Assembly: GCA_020974905.1 (NCBI GenBank)
Contig: CP087563.1
Coordinates: forward strand, 4,092,001-4,156,000
Direction: 5' to 3'
Source: Planctomycetes bacterium syqfu
Lineage (GTDB): Bacteria; Planctomycetota; Phycisphaerae; Phycisphaerales; Phycisphaeraceae
Length of the DNA: 64,000 nt
Shown here: piece by piece, positions 1 through 11,071 of the stretch
How the letters are laid out: each line of letters starts with the position of its first letter
Numbering within the stretch: position 1 is the stretch's first letter
Position numbers and translations under genes: made by a program
The notes under the pieces: generated by a model
The model's input: the letters and a program-made list of their open reading frames with translations, nothing else
The model's database searches: none
Told to the model about the DNA's origin: nothing

Positions 1-480
1 AACACATGCAAGTGCCAGCAGACAAACGCCGGCAAGAATTGTCCGACGCGGCCAGGCAAACGGGATGGCAGATGGCTTGAGCATCTTGACCGTTTGAGAT
101 GCCTGGGCAGCCTGGAGTTTGCAAAAATCATCCTCACGTCCAGCAAACCCCAAAGTGGAACGGACCGCATCCTTGAGTCCAAAAAATTGATCGGCATAGC
201 GTGCAGCCTGGTTTGTTGCCACGCGCCCCAGCCATGCGTAAACAGCCATCGCCATCATGCCAACCACCCCCATCACCGGATACCATGCAGGTGGTACACG
301 ATAGCCCTGGAGTACATAAATCAAACCGACAATCACAAGCAATATGCCAACGACCGTAGCAATGAGACATGCACCATAAGCAAGGCGATGCAGATCAAGA
401 CGCCGACGGACCTGCGACACGAAATGCGCCACGTCATGATGGTCCTGCTGCGGATGAGGCTCGATGGGGTTTTGTTGCAT
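1..480 (-). CDS. Membrane protein, DUF4175-like N-terminus (partial, runs off the left edge)
   Basis: The frame is open from an ATG at 480 to the window edge, giving 160 residues. A hydrophilic, His/Gln-rich start is followed by a basic stretch (RRRLDLHR), two membrane helices at about residues 34-57 and 66-84, and the beginning of a third near 147. The segment AARYADQFFGLKDAVRSTL after the second helix resembles the conserved stretch of DUF4175-type proteins, which often sit with MoxR/DUF58/VWA genes in this phylum. It lies 33 nt downstream of the giant TPR gene on the same strand, so they are probably co-transcribed. The family name is an inference from this pattern. The function is unknown. 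Confidence 0.6.
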   Translation of the reverse strand, partial: MQQNPIEPHPQQDHHDVAHFVSQVRRRLDLHRLAYGACLIATVVGILLVIVGLIYVLQGYRVPPAWYPVMGVVGMMAMAVYAWLGRVATNQAARYADQFFGLKDAVRSTLGFAGREDDFCKLQAAQASQTVKMLKPSAIPFAWPRRTILAGVCLLALACV

Positions 481-513
481 CGTCGTATTCCTTCTGAGGA
501 TGAGGTGTCCATT

Positions 514-3500
514 TCAGGGCGTAGCGGATTGTGTCGTCGGAACCGATTGCTTTGCAGGTTGTGTTGTCGGTACAGGCGAATTTGTTTGCGGTACTGCTGA
601 CTCGGCAGCGTCAGCGGTGTTGTCAACAGACGAGGTAACAGACTTGGGCTCAGGTAACGGCTTGCGGTTAAAGGCAGCGACCAACTCATCAACCTGCTGC
701 TGTGTCAGATCTGTTGACACCAATTCTTTCAAAGGTTTGTCAAACCACTTGGCCACCTTATTTGTGTCAATTCTAAGCTCGGGCAATTTCACTGAACCGA
801 TGCTGTGCAATGACGCAAGTTTCTGGAGATATGCCAGTTTCTCTGTCGGCGAATCAGCCAACATTTGATTACGACAAAGCACATCGATCATCCGGATCAT
901 GCTCTGAGAATTGGTCTGGCCACGGAGAACTTCCTTGCGTACATATGGATCCGAGTCGGTTAGCCATTGATCATGTGTCGGGGTGTCGTTGACCAACACA
1001 TCCAGACCGATGAGCATGGCATGAAAATCCTGTCGATAGTTCAAGTAACTTTGCTGCACCTTCTTGCCAACGAGTTGACGAAGCATGGCCAGATGCATCG
1101 CCAACTGCTGCTTATCCGCTTTGTCCAGCATATGGTCGCTGTACACCGCTTGGCGCCAAGTGTCGGTTAACTGTCGCTTGGCACGATACAGACGATAAGA
1201 ATCACCGCTGAAGGATTCAAATTGGTCCAGGCATTTTTCCAACGGCTCAAAACGTGACGCGGCCAACTCATTGCACATGTAGGTCAACCAGAGTTTCATG
1301 CGACAGCTTTCGCGCCCTGAATTCGTGCTGTCGGTAAGCAATGCAAGCCCATCAGTGGACTTGAGTCGCTCAGAAAGTGTCGGTGCAAGATGCCTACCAG
1401 CCTTTGGAACTTGAATCAGATGCTCAAGGGCCAGATCCATCATGTCAGAACTGCGGAAGTCCGTTGCCAATACGAGATCAGCCATTTGAAGCACTGCCTT
1501 TTCATAGTCATCCTTTTGATATGTTTTCTCTACAGGATCAGCGGATGGTTCACTGGATTGGGCAGCCTGCTTGCGTTCATTATGCTTGGGCGCGATGAGC
1601 AGCATCACACGGGCAAGCACCTTCAGGTCCGGCGCCTCGATACCTGCCAGTAGCGCTTCGGAAGCTTTGTTGTAATCATCATCGAGCACCAACTTCACCG
1701 TGCCATGCGAACGATTCGGCCTCATGGCTTCCCAGTTTTTAACCAGCCATGCCACGGCTGCATCGGTCTGATTGAGATTCAACAGACTGACCCAAAGACG
1801 GACATCGGCAGATAGCTGATCCATGCAGATGCGAGCCATCTGATTGTTATCATCCTGCTGACTGACAGCCTCATTGAGTTGCATCAGTTCAGACATGAAA
1901 TCGGAGCGGAAATTAAACGGACTATTGCCACGGGAACGCAGACGGTTTTGCTTCAGACAGTAGGCATTGACACTGGCAGTTGCTGTCTTGACTGCCTGCT
2001 GCCAATCCTCGGCGCGGGGCTCTTCACTGGCAAGTTGACGCAATGTGTATGACAAATCCTGATGCTTCAAGGTGCCGTCAGACGTGATCAATTCGCTTAA
2101 TAAATTCAGGATGGCACGATTGAATTTAACACTATTGAACTGTTTGCATTCCCGGCCGATACGGCAGGCCATGGCAAAACGGCTGTCCACCATGACAGAC
2201 TTGTCATCAAGCCTCGGCAACATCGACTGTTCCATAAATGCATCGATCTTTACCTGATCCTCTGATTGCAGTGTTTTTTGTAGATTGAAATACCAATTGA
2301 GTTCATCGGCCACAGGATCGGCCTTCTGGGACTGAGCCAAACGCTCAAGCCAGGCTTCAATTTTCTGGAAATCCGCAGGCTTTTTAATTTGCATGACTGC
2401 TGAGAGATACGATTGAGCAAGCGGCGATTGTTCAATCTCGCCAAAGTTGGTTTGAAGCGATTCGTAAAACACCGTAAAAGCTTTGGGCAAATCCTTACGG
2501 TTTTTACGATAGGCCAAGTCCCAAATTCTTCCCAGATAGTAACTGGCATTGCCATAACGCATGGATAGTTCACGGTCATTTTCCTGACAGTATTGCAGGA
2601 TCACCCCCAACATGCTCAAGCGTGAGTCATCATTGCCATCCACTTCATCCAGTAAACGCCCCAGGAACCAGTCTTCAATATTGTTGCTCCCCACATTAAA
2701 CTGACCGCTGCGTTGAGCCTGTTGATAGAGCGTCATGCCTTTGTCCACGAGTTTCATGGCCAATGGTCGATCAGTATGCGCCAGGGGCTTGATGGCCAAG
2801 GCGATTCGTTTTGCCAAAGACCACATATCACGGGTAAGGCTGGTATTCATCCGCAACTTCAGAATTTCCTGCGCTTCGTCTGCCTGTTGCGACTTGTCAT
2901 TTTCCAGGAACTTGACCAGTAATGCTTTTGCATCGGCAGACAACTTGTCCTGATCCTGCTTGGTCGTAACCTGCTCAAGTACCCGCCCCAAACCAGCAAG
3001 ATGCTCGGGATTGATGACATCAAGTTGTGATTGATGCTCTACAAGATAGTCAAAGACCTGTTTGGGCTCTCGGGCAAGAAGCGAAACCAAAAGACCTCGA
3101 CCAAAAGTGTTGGATTTCTTTTCCAGTTCTGAAACAAATGCCTGTTGTTGTTCCTCGGGCAATGCACGGGCCTCTTTGACAAACATCTCCAAGGCACTGG
3201 ACTGATTACCCGTGGTCATGGCCACCGTGTCAAACGACATCTCATCTGCCATCAACGGCATCCTGGCCAGCTGATTGATCAACACGTCCCACTTCTCTTT
3301 TTTCTTGAGAAGTTTGAAAAACGCTTCGGCGGTACGTTGACAATTTTGTGCGTAATGCGGCAGGTTCGATGACGGAACCACACGTGCAACCGAATAGGCT
3401 GTCAGGAACGTTGCATCATTATTCATGTCCTGATTCAGCAACTCAACGAACAGATGAATCCTCGCGTTGGGATTGTCACCGCCCATACGCATGTTCTGAT

Positions 3501-6500
3501 CATAGTGACGACGAATTGCTTCCTCACGTTTCTCAACCGGTCCGAGCAACGCGTCAGCCAATTGATGCAGGGCTTTCAGATAAGCACCATCCTGATCCCG
3601 GTCCAATGTATCATCGAGCCATTGACGAAGGACCGAGCGATACACATAAGGCTCAGCAACGCGCAGACGCGACTTGGGCGCAAAGGGCTTAAACACCAAT
3701 TCATGAATGGGAACATCGAGTTGCCGATCCTTGCAGACCTGTAAGATCAGATTGACCGTCGAAACGTCCTGGATCATGCGCGTTTTGCCGTAGGTATCGT
3801 TGAGAATTTTTTCAGCCAATTGCATGTATGCTGAAGGATCACATTGATACAGTTCAATGGTTTTGCGCAGATGTTCAGCGGTGTCTTTGAGCAGTGGATC
3901 ATCAAGCTTGGGCATCAAGTCCGCAGCGAGTTGATCGAGTTGTTGTTGACGGGCATACACACCAACCAGATAAGCTGTGGGCGATACCATCGGCACCTGG
4001 TTATTCTGTGAAGAGTAGTATTGCACCACGTTCGGTTGGATCGAAACATAACGCCTTATGGGCTTCATGGTCAGAACCTGGATTGCCAATTGTGTAAAAG
4101 CCTTCTCATCGACTTTCTCCTGGGACATGTCGGCTGCCAGTTTGTGAGTAAAGGCCGTGGATGCTGTGAGTTTGTGCTTGAGCAATTGGTCACACAATGC
4201 CGTATGTACCCGCGCCCGCCAGTCGATCTGCTTCTGCATGCGACTGTCGATCGAACGAGATGACTGTTCACCCCGCCATGCCAATGTCGATGCCGATTTT
4301 TTCGGCGATTCATACATCAACGGCAAATTGGTGCCCGACTGATAGACCTGTGAATTGAGTCGATTAAAGACGTTCTCAAATTGACTGGCCATCTGGGGCG
4401 TGATGGTCTGCTGCTTTTTGAGCAATGTTGCCAACGCATCGGAACAGGCGTAAAGCTGTTCGAGATTGTCGTTGAATGAATTCTGGGCAATCTGTTGAAG
4501 CAGGTTCTGAAGCAGTTGCTCACGAGACCTTTCATTGATGCCATCAAACGCCTGCATGGCCTGCTGTAAATCGTCTTTTGCCAGGAGTTCAAACAAAGCG
4601 TAACGAGCATTGATATCGTTGGTATTCTGCTGGATGACCAACTCAAACAGACGTTTGGCTTCATCGGTTTGCCCCAATTCCGCGCAAACCAATCCTGCCA
4701 TGGTGATGGCACGGTTACCTGCACCATCCTTTCGGCCTGAAAGCCGGTCGATAATGTCCTGCTTGATATCGGAAGACTTGATAAACGAGACAATCTGCAT
4801 CAGTTCGTGATTCCGTCCCCAATATCCTGAAACATTCTGCCGCGAAGCTAACAGTGATTCAAGCTGGCGACCGGCTCGGAGAACGACCATATCCCGGTGC
4901 CCCTGCTTCAAATCGTCCTTGAGCTTGTCAATGCTGGTGACTGCAGCCCGACCGCTGTAAACGTGAGACGAATTGACGGCTCGTGAAGCCGATTGAGACT
5001 GCGTCATCCGTTCCAAGGCTTTGGCCTGTTTGGTCATGCCCAGTGATTCCATGGCCGTGATCAGCTCTGCGCGACGATTGGCTGGCATCCGGGCGGCACG
5101 CAGACGCAACAAGGCACTACGGGCTGCATCCTGATATTTCGTATCGCAGTCCGGTGTGTCCATCACCAGTGCAACCAATGCCGTATCGATCTGTTGACGG
5201 AGCAACTGCGACTGATCGAGAAAACGTGTCTGACAAAGCAGATCAATCGCCTGCATGGGCTTTTGCATTTCAATCGCTCGGATCGAGGCAAGATAAAAAT
5301 CCAGTGCCTTGGGGCGCGTTGCTTTAAGTTGGGCCGCAATCATCTCGTCGATCTGTGCCAGCGATTTTTCATCGCCGATCATGTGCAGAAACAGCATCTT
5401 GAGCATCGGGTGACGGGCTTTATCGATGACCTTGGCCAATGCATCAATGTCCAGCGATTGCATCTGGAACACACTACCATAGGGATTACGTTGTGATGAA
5501 AACAACTGAAGCACATGCGACGGGAAATTGTCGATTTCCACAGGAGGCCAAACCGGCAGGTTGATCAAAGGCAAGTTGTTCTGCATCGCAGCATAGGTCT
5601 GACGGACACCGGGCATATGATTGGGATTGCTGCTGCGATCGATTTCGTCATCGAAAAACGCAATGACCTTGGCAGGATTCTTTTCCTGCGACAAGGCGTT
5701 GGCTACAAGGTAAAACACCCACGGGCTGTTACTAAGTTGCGGACTGTCAGCGGCTTTGTCATACCACTGCAAAAGCAATTGCGTGATCTTTGCCTTGTGG
5801 TCTTCAGTGATCCCCACAGGTGCCGATCGCAGCAATTGGGCCATGGCCTGCAAGAGAAATACATTAGGCTCTGGATTCTTTTGCAGTTTATCCAGACATG
5901 TATCAAAGAACTGGCCTGCTGATGCATGACCGTTTCGCAACAGACCGATGGAGGAGGAAAAACTCAGCACCGGATACGTGTCGAAAAAATGCTTGTAAAT
6001 ACGGATGTTAATTGCATCATCAATGGGCACACGCTGCTGCATGCCCATCAATGCAGCCATCCCTAAAAGTCCTTCATCCTCTGGATACTGTTCGAGCAGT
6101 GGCAATAACATCGCCCCATTACCGTGTATCAGGCTCTTTGTATCCATTGCCAGGATCAGGGGTGCATTGGCAATGCCGTGGTCGACAAGTTGCTCCTGGA
6201 GCATCTTGCGTGGTTCATCCTCCAGATACTTGGCAACTTCCTGCATATGCGAGATCACGAAAGTCTTGACCCCTTCAAGATCCGGGGGCAGGGAGATGGC
6301 CGTTGCGCGACCACCGTGACTGCCTGGAGAGACGCTCATATTCTGACGTTGGCGATACTGAAAGATTGTGTAAGACATCCAGGTTTGCTGAAGCAGATCC
6401 AGGGATGCCGGGGGCATGATTTTGCCGTAGTAATCGGAGATGCGCATCAAGCGCATGGCTGTTTGCGACTGGTTGTTTTTAGCGGGTATTTCCTCATCAC

Positions 6501-9333
6501 AATCCAGCAGTTGCATCGCCACATGGATTGCAGCCTGATATTGCATATCCTCAACCAGCGCCACCAACAGTTGATAGCCAAGGCGATAATCCTTGGGATA
6601 TTCTGCGCGATGTTCATTGAGAAAACGGACCGCCGCCTGCCAATCGGATCGACTGAGCATGGTATCGGCCAACTGCACCACGCCATCGGCATCAAGATCG
6701 CGACCACCTGCTGCTTCGTAGAGCAAACGGTAACCTTCGGACTCATCGCCATAGAGAAAATGTAATGTTGCCATGCGCCGAACCACGTAACCCTTTTGAT
6801 CGATATCACGGGCCGAGGCCAGGGTTTTGAGCGCTTGTTGCCAATGTCCTTCCTGCTCTTCGATTTCGGCGATCGCCATCACCAAAGCTACATCCTTACC
6901 TTTGAGATGTGACGCTTGAAGCAGGGCCTGACGGCGTTCCTCGTATTGATTGGCAATACGGTACAACTCCGCCAACGCCAGATAGGGTTCGACAGCCTGG
7001 CGGTTGTGATCGCGACGCTGAATAAAGGTCTGAATCAGGCCATCCAACTGACGGTATTGGTTGGCAATCTGACCCATCATACGGACCCAACGCAGCTTGC
7101 CAGTCAATGACGTGTCAGATTCATAGAGATTCAGATAGACACGTCGCGCGTCTGCGAACTGACCGGCTGACTGATACATTTGAGCCAGTTGCGTGAGTAA
7201 CGATTCCTCACGCTCAAACTTCAGACAAGCACCACGCAGGACATGAATCGCTTCTTTGGTTTGGCCCTGCATATCCAGCAATTTGGCTTGGATGCTGTAA
7301 GGCAAACTACTGCCGGGAGACAATTCCTTCCAACGCGGGATCACGCCTAGCGCCTTCTCGAGATTCATATCACGCTGGTAAAGTTCAACAAGCTGACGCA
7401 GGTAAGTCGACTTGCGTCCTTCTGGCAACAGAACGAGTTTTTCCATCGCATCGGCTGCGGATGAATAGTCGTTGCGCATCACAAAAAAACGAACCTGCAT
7501 GTACCGTCCAATGAGCGAATCAGCAGGCAACGACTTGGCAAGTAACGTGTCGGACTGATGGACCTGCCCCGTCTGTTCATACAGATAAGCAAGCAGGCAT
7601 GTCTCATTGACAACGCGATCAACCTTATTTTCAAGGTCTTTTTTCAGTTCATCCAATAAGTCGCCACGCTTGGCAAGACGCACGGTCATCTTGATGGCCG
7701 CTTCCAACTCCGTAGGCGATGAGCAAAGCAAAATGGCACTTCGCGCCCAGGGCATCGCCTGATCATATGCCTTGAGATTCATGGCAACCTGGCAAAGATC
7801 CGAAAGGTAAACCAGATCCGTCTGAAAAGTTTCAAAACGCGATTGAAGTAACTCAAACGCTTTGTCAGCCTGGGCGTGCTCAATTAACTGACGAGCAATA
7901 CGCAATAACCCCTGACGATCAGATCGATCCGCAATCCCAGTGAGCATGGCCACAGCTTGATCGTTTTGCTTCTGCGTAAACAGGTATGACGCATAAGCTT
8001 CACGAGCAGATAAACTCTCTGGCCGGATCGTCATCAGACGCTGATACATTGACGCAACTTGATCAAACATTTTCCGTCGTTCAAGCAGACGAATCACGCG
8101 CATAAATGCATATTCAGATTGATCACTGAGCTTCAGATAATCATCCAATATTTCTCGGGCCGTATCAGCCTGATCATCTTCGAGCAGTTGCTCAGCCAAA
8201 TGAAAAGCCAACGTGCTATCCGATGGATTGTCCTTGACCAGGGACTGCAATTGCGAAATCGCATCCTTGCGACGGTCCGCTGCAAGCAACATGGCCACAT
8301 ACTGTTCACGGTTGTCCCGATCCCCCGGAGTCAACTTGAGTATGGCTTCAAATGCCTTGATGGCCTCATCGTTCTGCCCCAATTCTGCAAGCAATGAAGC
8401 GTGACGCTTGCGTAATTCCAAACGCTGTGGCTGTGTTTGTTGAAGCGTTGCGAAATAATCCTTCAAACCTGTGATATCGTCTTCGTGACGAAAAACCTGT
8501 TCAATCTGTGAGCAGATCTCCTTTTCAATCCAGGTATCACTACCGACCTGCATCAGGGCATTACTATAGACATCCAGGGCTTTGTCACGGAACGCAGCAC
8601 GTTGATAGATATCTCCAAGCCGCAGTTGCCTGACCACTTTCTGGTATAGGTCGGTGGTTTTTTCGATCAGTTTGAGACTGGTTTGGACGGCCTGATCGTA
8701 CAAGCCTTCGGTAATCTGCAGTTCGATGAGTTCCTGATAAAGATCTGCATCATCAGGATTGGCTGAAAGCAGATTTTCCCAGACCTGATGCGCTTGGTCC
8801 TGCTGGCTGGTTCGCAGATACAGACGCCCCTGGAGTTTGGCAATGCGTTGCGCCAACTCCGGCGAAGGTTTGTGTTCCAATGCCGAATTGAGATTCGCCA
8901 GTGCCTGTTCAAAGTTAAGTACCCGAGCTTGTGTCTGGGCTTTGAGCAGCAGTAATTCAGGATGATCAGGATTCTTGGATAAAGCCTGATCGTATTGTGC
9001 CAACGCCTGTTCATCGTCACCTTGACGCGCAAAATAATAGGCTAAAAACAGGCGATTTTCCGAAGTGTCGGTGTTTTGGACCTGTTCCTGAAGATAGCCC
9101 TGCAACTCGTTGATACTCAGTTCATCAAGTGCAGCATTATAAAACCGATCAAACAGGTAAGAGGAAAAGGGGCGTTTACCCAGAACATCAAAATAACGTT
9201 GAGCCTTGTCCCCCAATTCAACGGCCATGGCATCTTGGCCAACCAGCCCCAGGATCATAACACCACTAACACATAAACCACGCGCCAGCTTTCTGAAACT
9301 TGACTCTTTTCGCACCCGGTATCTCACTTCCAT
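514..9333 (-). CDS. Giant exported tetratricopeptide-repeat protein (2939 aa)
   Basis: The N-terminus has a basic region, a hydrophobic core (about residues 18-34) and an A-M-A cleavage site near residue 38, so the protein is likely exported to the periplasm. The first ~900 residues are plain TPR-type helical hairpins, with repeated 34-residue units carrying LAxxYxxxG, A and NP signatures. The rest is a more diverged all-helical repeat region without a recognisable enzyme domain. The C-terminal ~40 residues are a Pro/Thr/Ser/Gln-rich tail with a near-duplicated VPTTQ motif. TPR arrays bind other proteins, so a scaffold role is likely. It precedes the DUF4175-like gene by 33 nt. The frame is uninterrupted over 8.8 kb, which rules out decay. 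Confidence 0.85.
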   Translation of the reverse strand: MEVRYRVRKESSFRKLARGLCVSGVMILGLVGQDAMAVELGDKAQRYFDVLGKRPFSSYLFDRFYNAALDELSINELQGYLQEQVQNTDTSENRLFLAYYFARQGDDEQALAQYDQALSKNPDHPELLLLKAQTQARVLNFEQALANLNSALEHKPSPELAQRIAKLQGRLYLRTSQQDQAHQVWENLLSANPDDADLYQELIELQITEGLYDQAVQTSLKLIEKTTDLYQKVVRQLRLGDIYQRAAFRDKALDVYSNALMQVGSDTWIEKEICSQIEQVFRHEDDITGLKDYFATLQQTQPQRLELRKRHASLLAELGQNDEAIKAFEAILKLTPGDRDNREQYVAMLLAADRRKDAISQLQSLVKDNPSDSTLAFHLAEQLLEDDQADTAREILDDYLKLSDQSEYAFMRVIRLLERRKMFDQVASMYQRLMTIRPESLSAREAYASYLFTQKQNDQAVAMLTGIADRSDRQGLLRIARQLIEHAQADKAFELLQSRFETFQTDLVYLSDLCQVAMNLKAYDQAMPWARSAILLCSSPTELEAAIKMTVRLAKRGDLLDELKKDLENKVDRVVNETCLLAYLYEQTGQVHQSDTLLAKSLPADSLIGRYMQVRFFVMRNDYSSAADAMEKLVLLPEGRKSTYLRQLVELYQRDMNLEKALGVIPRWKELSPGSSLPYSIQAKLLDMQGQTKEAIHVLRGACLKFEREESLLTQLAQMYQSAGQFADARRVYLNLYESDTSLTGKLRWVRMMGQIANQYRQLDGLIQTFIQRRDHNRQAVEPYLALAELYRIANQYEERRQALLQASHLKGKDVALVMAIAEIEEQEGHWQQALKTLASARDIDQKGYVVRRMATLHFLYGDESEGYRLLYEAAGGRDLDADGVVQLADTMLSRSDWQAAVRFLNEHRAEYPKDYRLGYQLLVALVEDMQYQAAIHVAMQLLDCDEEIPAKNNQSQTAMRLMRISDYYGKIMPPASLDLLQQTWMSYTIFQYRQRQNMSVSPGSHGGRATAISLPPDLEGVKTFVISHMQEVAKYLEDEPRKMLQEQLVDHGIANAPLILAMDTKSLIHGNGAMLLPLLEQYPEDEGLLGMAALMGMQQRVPIDDAINIRIYKHFFDTYPVLSFSSSIGLLRNGHASAGQFFDTCLDKLQKNPEPNVFLLQAMAQLLRSAPVGITEDHKAKITQLLLQWYDKAADSPQLSNSPWVFYLVANALSQEKNPAKVIAFFDDEIDRSSNPNHMPGVRQTYAAMQNNLPLINLPVWPPVEIDNFPSHVLQLFSSQRNPYGSVFQMQSLDIDALAKVIDKARHPMLKMLFLHMIGDEKSLAQIDEMIAAQLKATRPKALDFYLASIRAIEMQKPMQAIDLLCQTRFLDQSQLLRQQIDTALVALVMDTPDCDTKYQDAARSALLRLRAARMPANRRAELITAMESLGMTKQAKALERMTQSQSASRAVNSSHVYSGRAAVTSIDKLKDDLKQGHRDMVVLRAGRQLESLLASRQNVSGYWGRNHELMQIVSFIKSSDIKQDIIDRLSGRKDGAGNRAITMAGLVCAELGQTDEAKRLFELVIQQNTNDINARYALFELLAKDDLQQAMQAFDGINERSREQLLQNLLQQIAQNSFNDNLEQLYACSDALATLLKKQQTITPQMASQFENVFNRLNSQVYQSGTNLPLMYESPKKSASTLAWRGEQSSRSIDSRMQKQIDWRARVHTALCDQLLKHKLTASTAFTHKLAADMSQEKVDEKAFTQLAIQVLTMKPIRRYVSIQPNVVQYYSSQNNQVPMVSPTAYLVGVYARQQQLDQLAADLMPKLDDPLLKDTAEHLRKTIELYQCDPSAYMQLAEKILNDTYGKTRMIQDVSTVNLILQVCKDRQLDVPIHELVFKPFAPKSRLRVAEPYVYRSVLRQWLDDTLDRDQDGAYLKALHQLADALLGPVEKREEAIRRHYDQNMRMGGDNPNARIHLFVELLNQDMNNDATFLTAYSVARVVPSSNLPHYAQNCQRTAEAFFKLLKKKEKWDVLINQLARMPLMADEMSFDTVAMTTGNQSSALEMFVKEARALPEEQQQAFVSELEKKSNTFGRGLLVSLLAREPKQVFDYLVEHQSQLDVINPEHLAGLGRVLEQVTTKQDQDKLSADAKALLVKFLENDKSQQADEAQEILKLRMNTSLTRDMWSLAKRIALAIKPLAHTDRPLAMKLVDKGMTLYQQAQRSGQFNVGSNNIEDWFLGRLLDEVDGNDDSRLSMLGVILQYCQENDRELSMRYGNASYYLGRIWDLAYRKNRKDLPKAFTVFYESLQTNFGEIEQSPLAQSYLSAVMQIKKPADFQKIEAWLERLAQSQKADPVADELNWYFNLQKTLQSEDQVKIDAFMEQSMLPRLDDKSVMVDSRFAMACRIGRECKQFNSVKFNRAILNLLSELITSDGTLKHQDLSYTLRQLASEEPRAEDWQQAVKTATASVNAYCLKQNRLRSRGNSPFNFRSDFMSELMQLNEAVSQQDDNNQMARICMDQLSADVRLWVSLLNLNQTDAAVAWLVKNWEAMRPNRSHGTVKLVLDDDYNKASEALLAGIEAPDLKVLARVMLLIAPKHNERKQAAQSSEPSADPVEKTYQKDDYEKAVLQMADLVLATDFRSSDMMDLALEHLIQVPKAGRHLAPTLSERLKSTDGLALLTDSTNSGRESCRMKLWLTYMCNELAASRFEPLEKCLDQFESFSGDSYRLYRAKRQLTDTWRQAVYSDHMLDKADKQQLAMHLAMLRQLVGKKVQQSYLNYRQDFHAMLIGLDVLVNDTPTHDQWLTDSDPYVRKEVLRGQTNSQSMIRMIDVLCRNQMLADSPTEKLAYLQKLASLHSIGSVKLPELRIDTNKVAKWFDKPLKELVSTDLTQQQVDELVAAFNRKPLPEPKSVTSSVDNTADAAESAVPQTNSPVPTTQPAKQSVPTTQSATP

Positions 9334-9875
9334 TAATCATATGCCCCCACATCAGCCCTCAGCATGTCATGCACCAACACAGTCCCGGCACCTAAAGGAG
9401 ATCGGCAACACATACGTTTCAATCATATAGACGTGGTAATGGACTAAATGTTTCATCGCATCCCCCAAAAAACTCATCACAATGCTATGTTTTTAGTCAC
9501 CCGTGGAAAGCCCCTCGGATATATGCTACATCATAACGTTTGAAAGCTGGTGCGGAACCACCAAATATAGGAATATTGCATCTTAAATTGCATCGTTGCG
9601 AAAATAAAACTTTATCACGTCCATGTCTCCAAAGCTTTTTATGACATCCAGAGAATGATATCGGCAACTTCAAGAATCACCCGCAGGTTTCCTGACCCAA
9701 TGCATGACCGGGGGGGGGATTGAGATGGGATGTGAAGTCGACAGGCATGCGACCTGGTCATGATTCATGTCCACGGCACCTTCAACAACGATACATAACT
9801 TGAAAGTAGCCTTAACTCGACGTTGTGGTACATCATGACTATCTCAAGCCATGGTCGTTGATGATGCAATCCGTA
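9334..9875. other. Intergenic region with a run of nine G
   Basis: This 542-nt stretch lies between the stop of kbl and the start of the giant TPR gene, both on the minus strand. I see no coding frame with a credible start. It contains a run of nine G at 9710-9718. It must hold the TPR gene promoter, but no box is clear enough to place. No known riboswitch pattern was recognised. Confidence 0.5.
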
Positions 9876-11066
9876 CTATATCCCCAACTCTTGTTTCACC
9901 GCAGCAAACGCATTCATTGCCATTTCCAAATCATCGGTCGAATGAGCTGCTGAGACCTGAACGCGGATGCGCGCCTGATCCTTGGGGACGACCGGATAGG
10001 AAAAGCCGATCACATACACGCCTTTGTCCAGCATGGCCTGAGCCATCTTCGCAGCAAGCTTGGCATCCCCCAACATGATCGGGCAGATCGGATGCTCACC
10101 GGGCACGATATCAAAACCGCGCCTGACCATGCCATTACGGAAGTATTGCGTGTTGCTGGCAAGCTTGTCGCGCAGTTGCGTTGAAGCCTTGAGTATCTCA
10201 AGCACTTTCAATGATCCAGCGACCACGGGCGGTGCAACCGAATTGGAAAACAGGTACGGTCTTGAACGTTGTCGCAACAAATCAATCACGGATTGATGCC
10301 CACTGATGTATCCGCCACTGGCACCACCTAATGCTTTACCCAGCGTACCGGTGAGAATATCAACGCGATCCATCACGTCAAAGTGTTCATGCGTCCCGCG
10401 ACCTGTCTTGCCAATAAATCCTGTTGCATGTGAATCATCCACCATCACCATGGCATTGTATTTTTCTGCCAGATCACAAATCGCTGGCAGGTTTGCCAGA
10501 ATACCATCCATCGAAAACACACCATCGGTGGCAATGAGTTTTAAGCGTGCCCCTTGTTTGTCAGCTTCAATCAACTGCTTTTGAAGATCCGACATATCGT
10601 TGTTGGCATAACGAAACCGCTTGGCTTTACACAAACGCACACCATCAATGATCGACGCATGATTAAGTTGGTCGGAGATCACCGCATCCTCCGCCATTAA
10701 CAGCGTCTCAAATAAACCACCATTGGCATCAAAACAGGATGAATACAGAATCGTGTCCTGTGTCCCGAGAAACGCCGACAAGACTGCTTCAAGTTGGCAA
10801 TGCGGTTGCTGTGTGCCACAGATAAATCGGACCGATGCGCAGCCGAAACCCCATTGATCCAAGGCTTCTTTGACCGCACCAATCACGCGCGCATCATCGG
10901 CCAAGCCAAGATAGTTGTTGGCACACATGTTCAGAACCTGCTTACCGCCAGCAACATGAACATGTGCCTGTTGCCTGCTTGCAAGGATGCGTTCTGCCTT
11001 ATGCAAACCACTTTGTTTGATCTCGACCAACTGTTGGTCAAGGATTGCTTTTGCCTGCGTGAACAT
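9876..11066 (-). CDS. kbl: Glycine C-acetyltransferase (2-amino-3-ketobutyrate CoA ligase)
   Basis: This cytosolic PLP enzyme converts 2-amino-3-oxobutyrate plus CoA to glycine and acetyl-CoA, the second step of threonine degradation. The match to the Kbl family runs over the full length: [33 protein letters not shown], the D-x-x-H PLP site in VDDSHATGF, and [12 protein letters not shown]. The start chosen is the ATG at 11066, which follows AAGGA. With this start the PLP lysine is residue 244, the same number as in the E. coli enzyme. An upstream in-frame start at 11087 would overlap tdh by 16 nt and has no advantage. The gene begins 5 nt after the tdh stop, forming the usual tdh-kbl operon. 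Confidence 0.95.
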   Translation of the reverse strand: MFTQAKAILDQQLVEIKQSGLHKAERILASRQQAHVHVAGGKQVLNMCANNYLGLADDARVIGAVKEALDQWGFGCASVRFICGTQQPHCQLEAVLSAFLGTQDTILYSSCFDANGGLFETLLMAEDAVISDQLNHASIIDGVRLCKAKRFRYANNDMSDLQKQLIEADKQGARLKLIATDGVFSMDGILANLPAICDLAEKYNAMVMVDDSHATGFIGKTGRGTHEHFDVMDRVDILTGTLGKALGGASGGYISGHQSVIDLLRQRSRPYLFSNSVAPPVVAGSLKVLEILKASTQLRDKLASNTQYFRNGMVRRGFDIVPGEHPICPIMLGDAKLAAKMAQAMLDKGVYVIGFSYPVVPKDQARIRVQVSAAHSTDDLEMAMNAFAAVKQELGI

Positions 11067-11071
11067 GATCC

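Noticed and set aside
9334-9875. Riboswitch (glycine or c-di-GMP type) near kbl or before the TPR gene
   Set aside because: The region lies downstream of kbl, and no conserved core could be aligned by eye.
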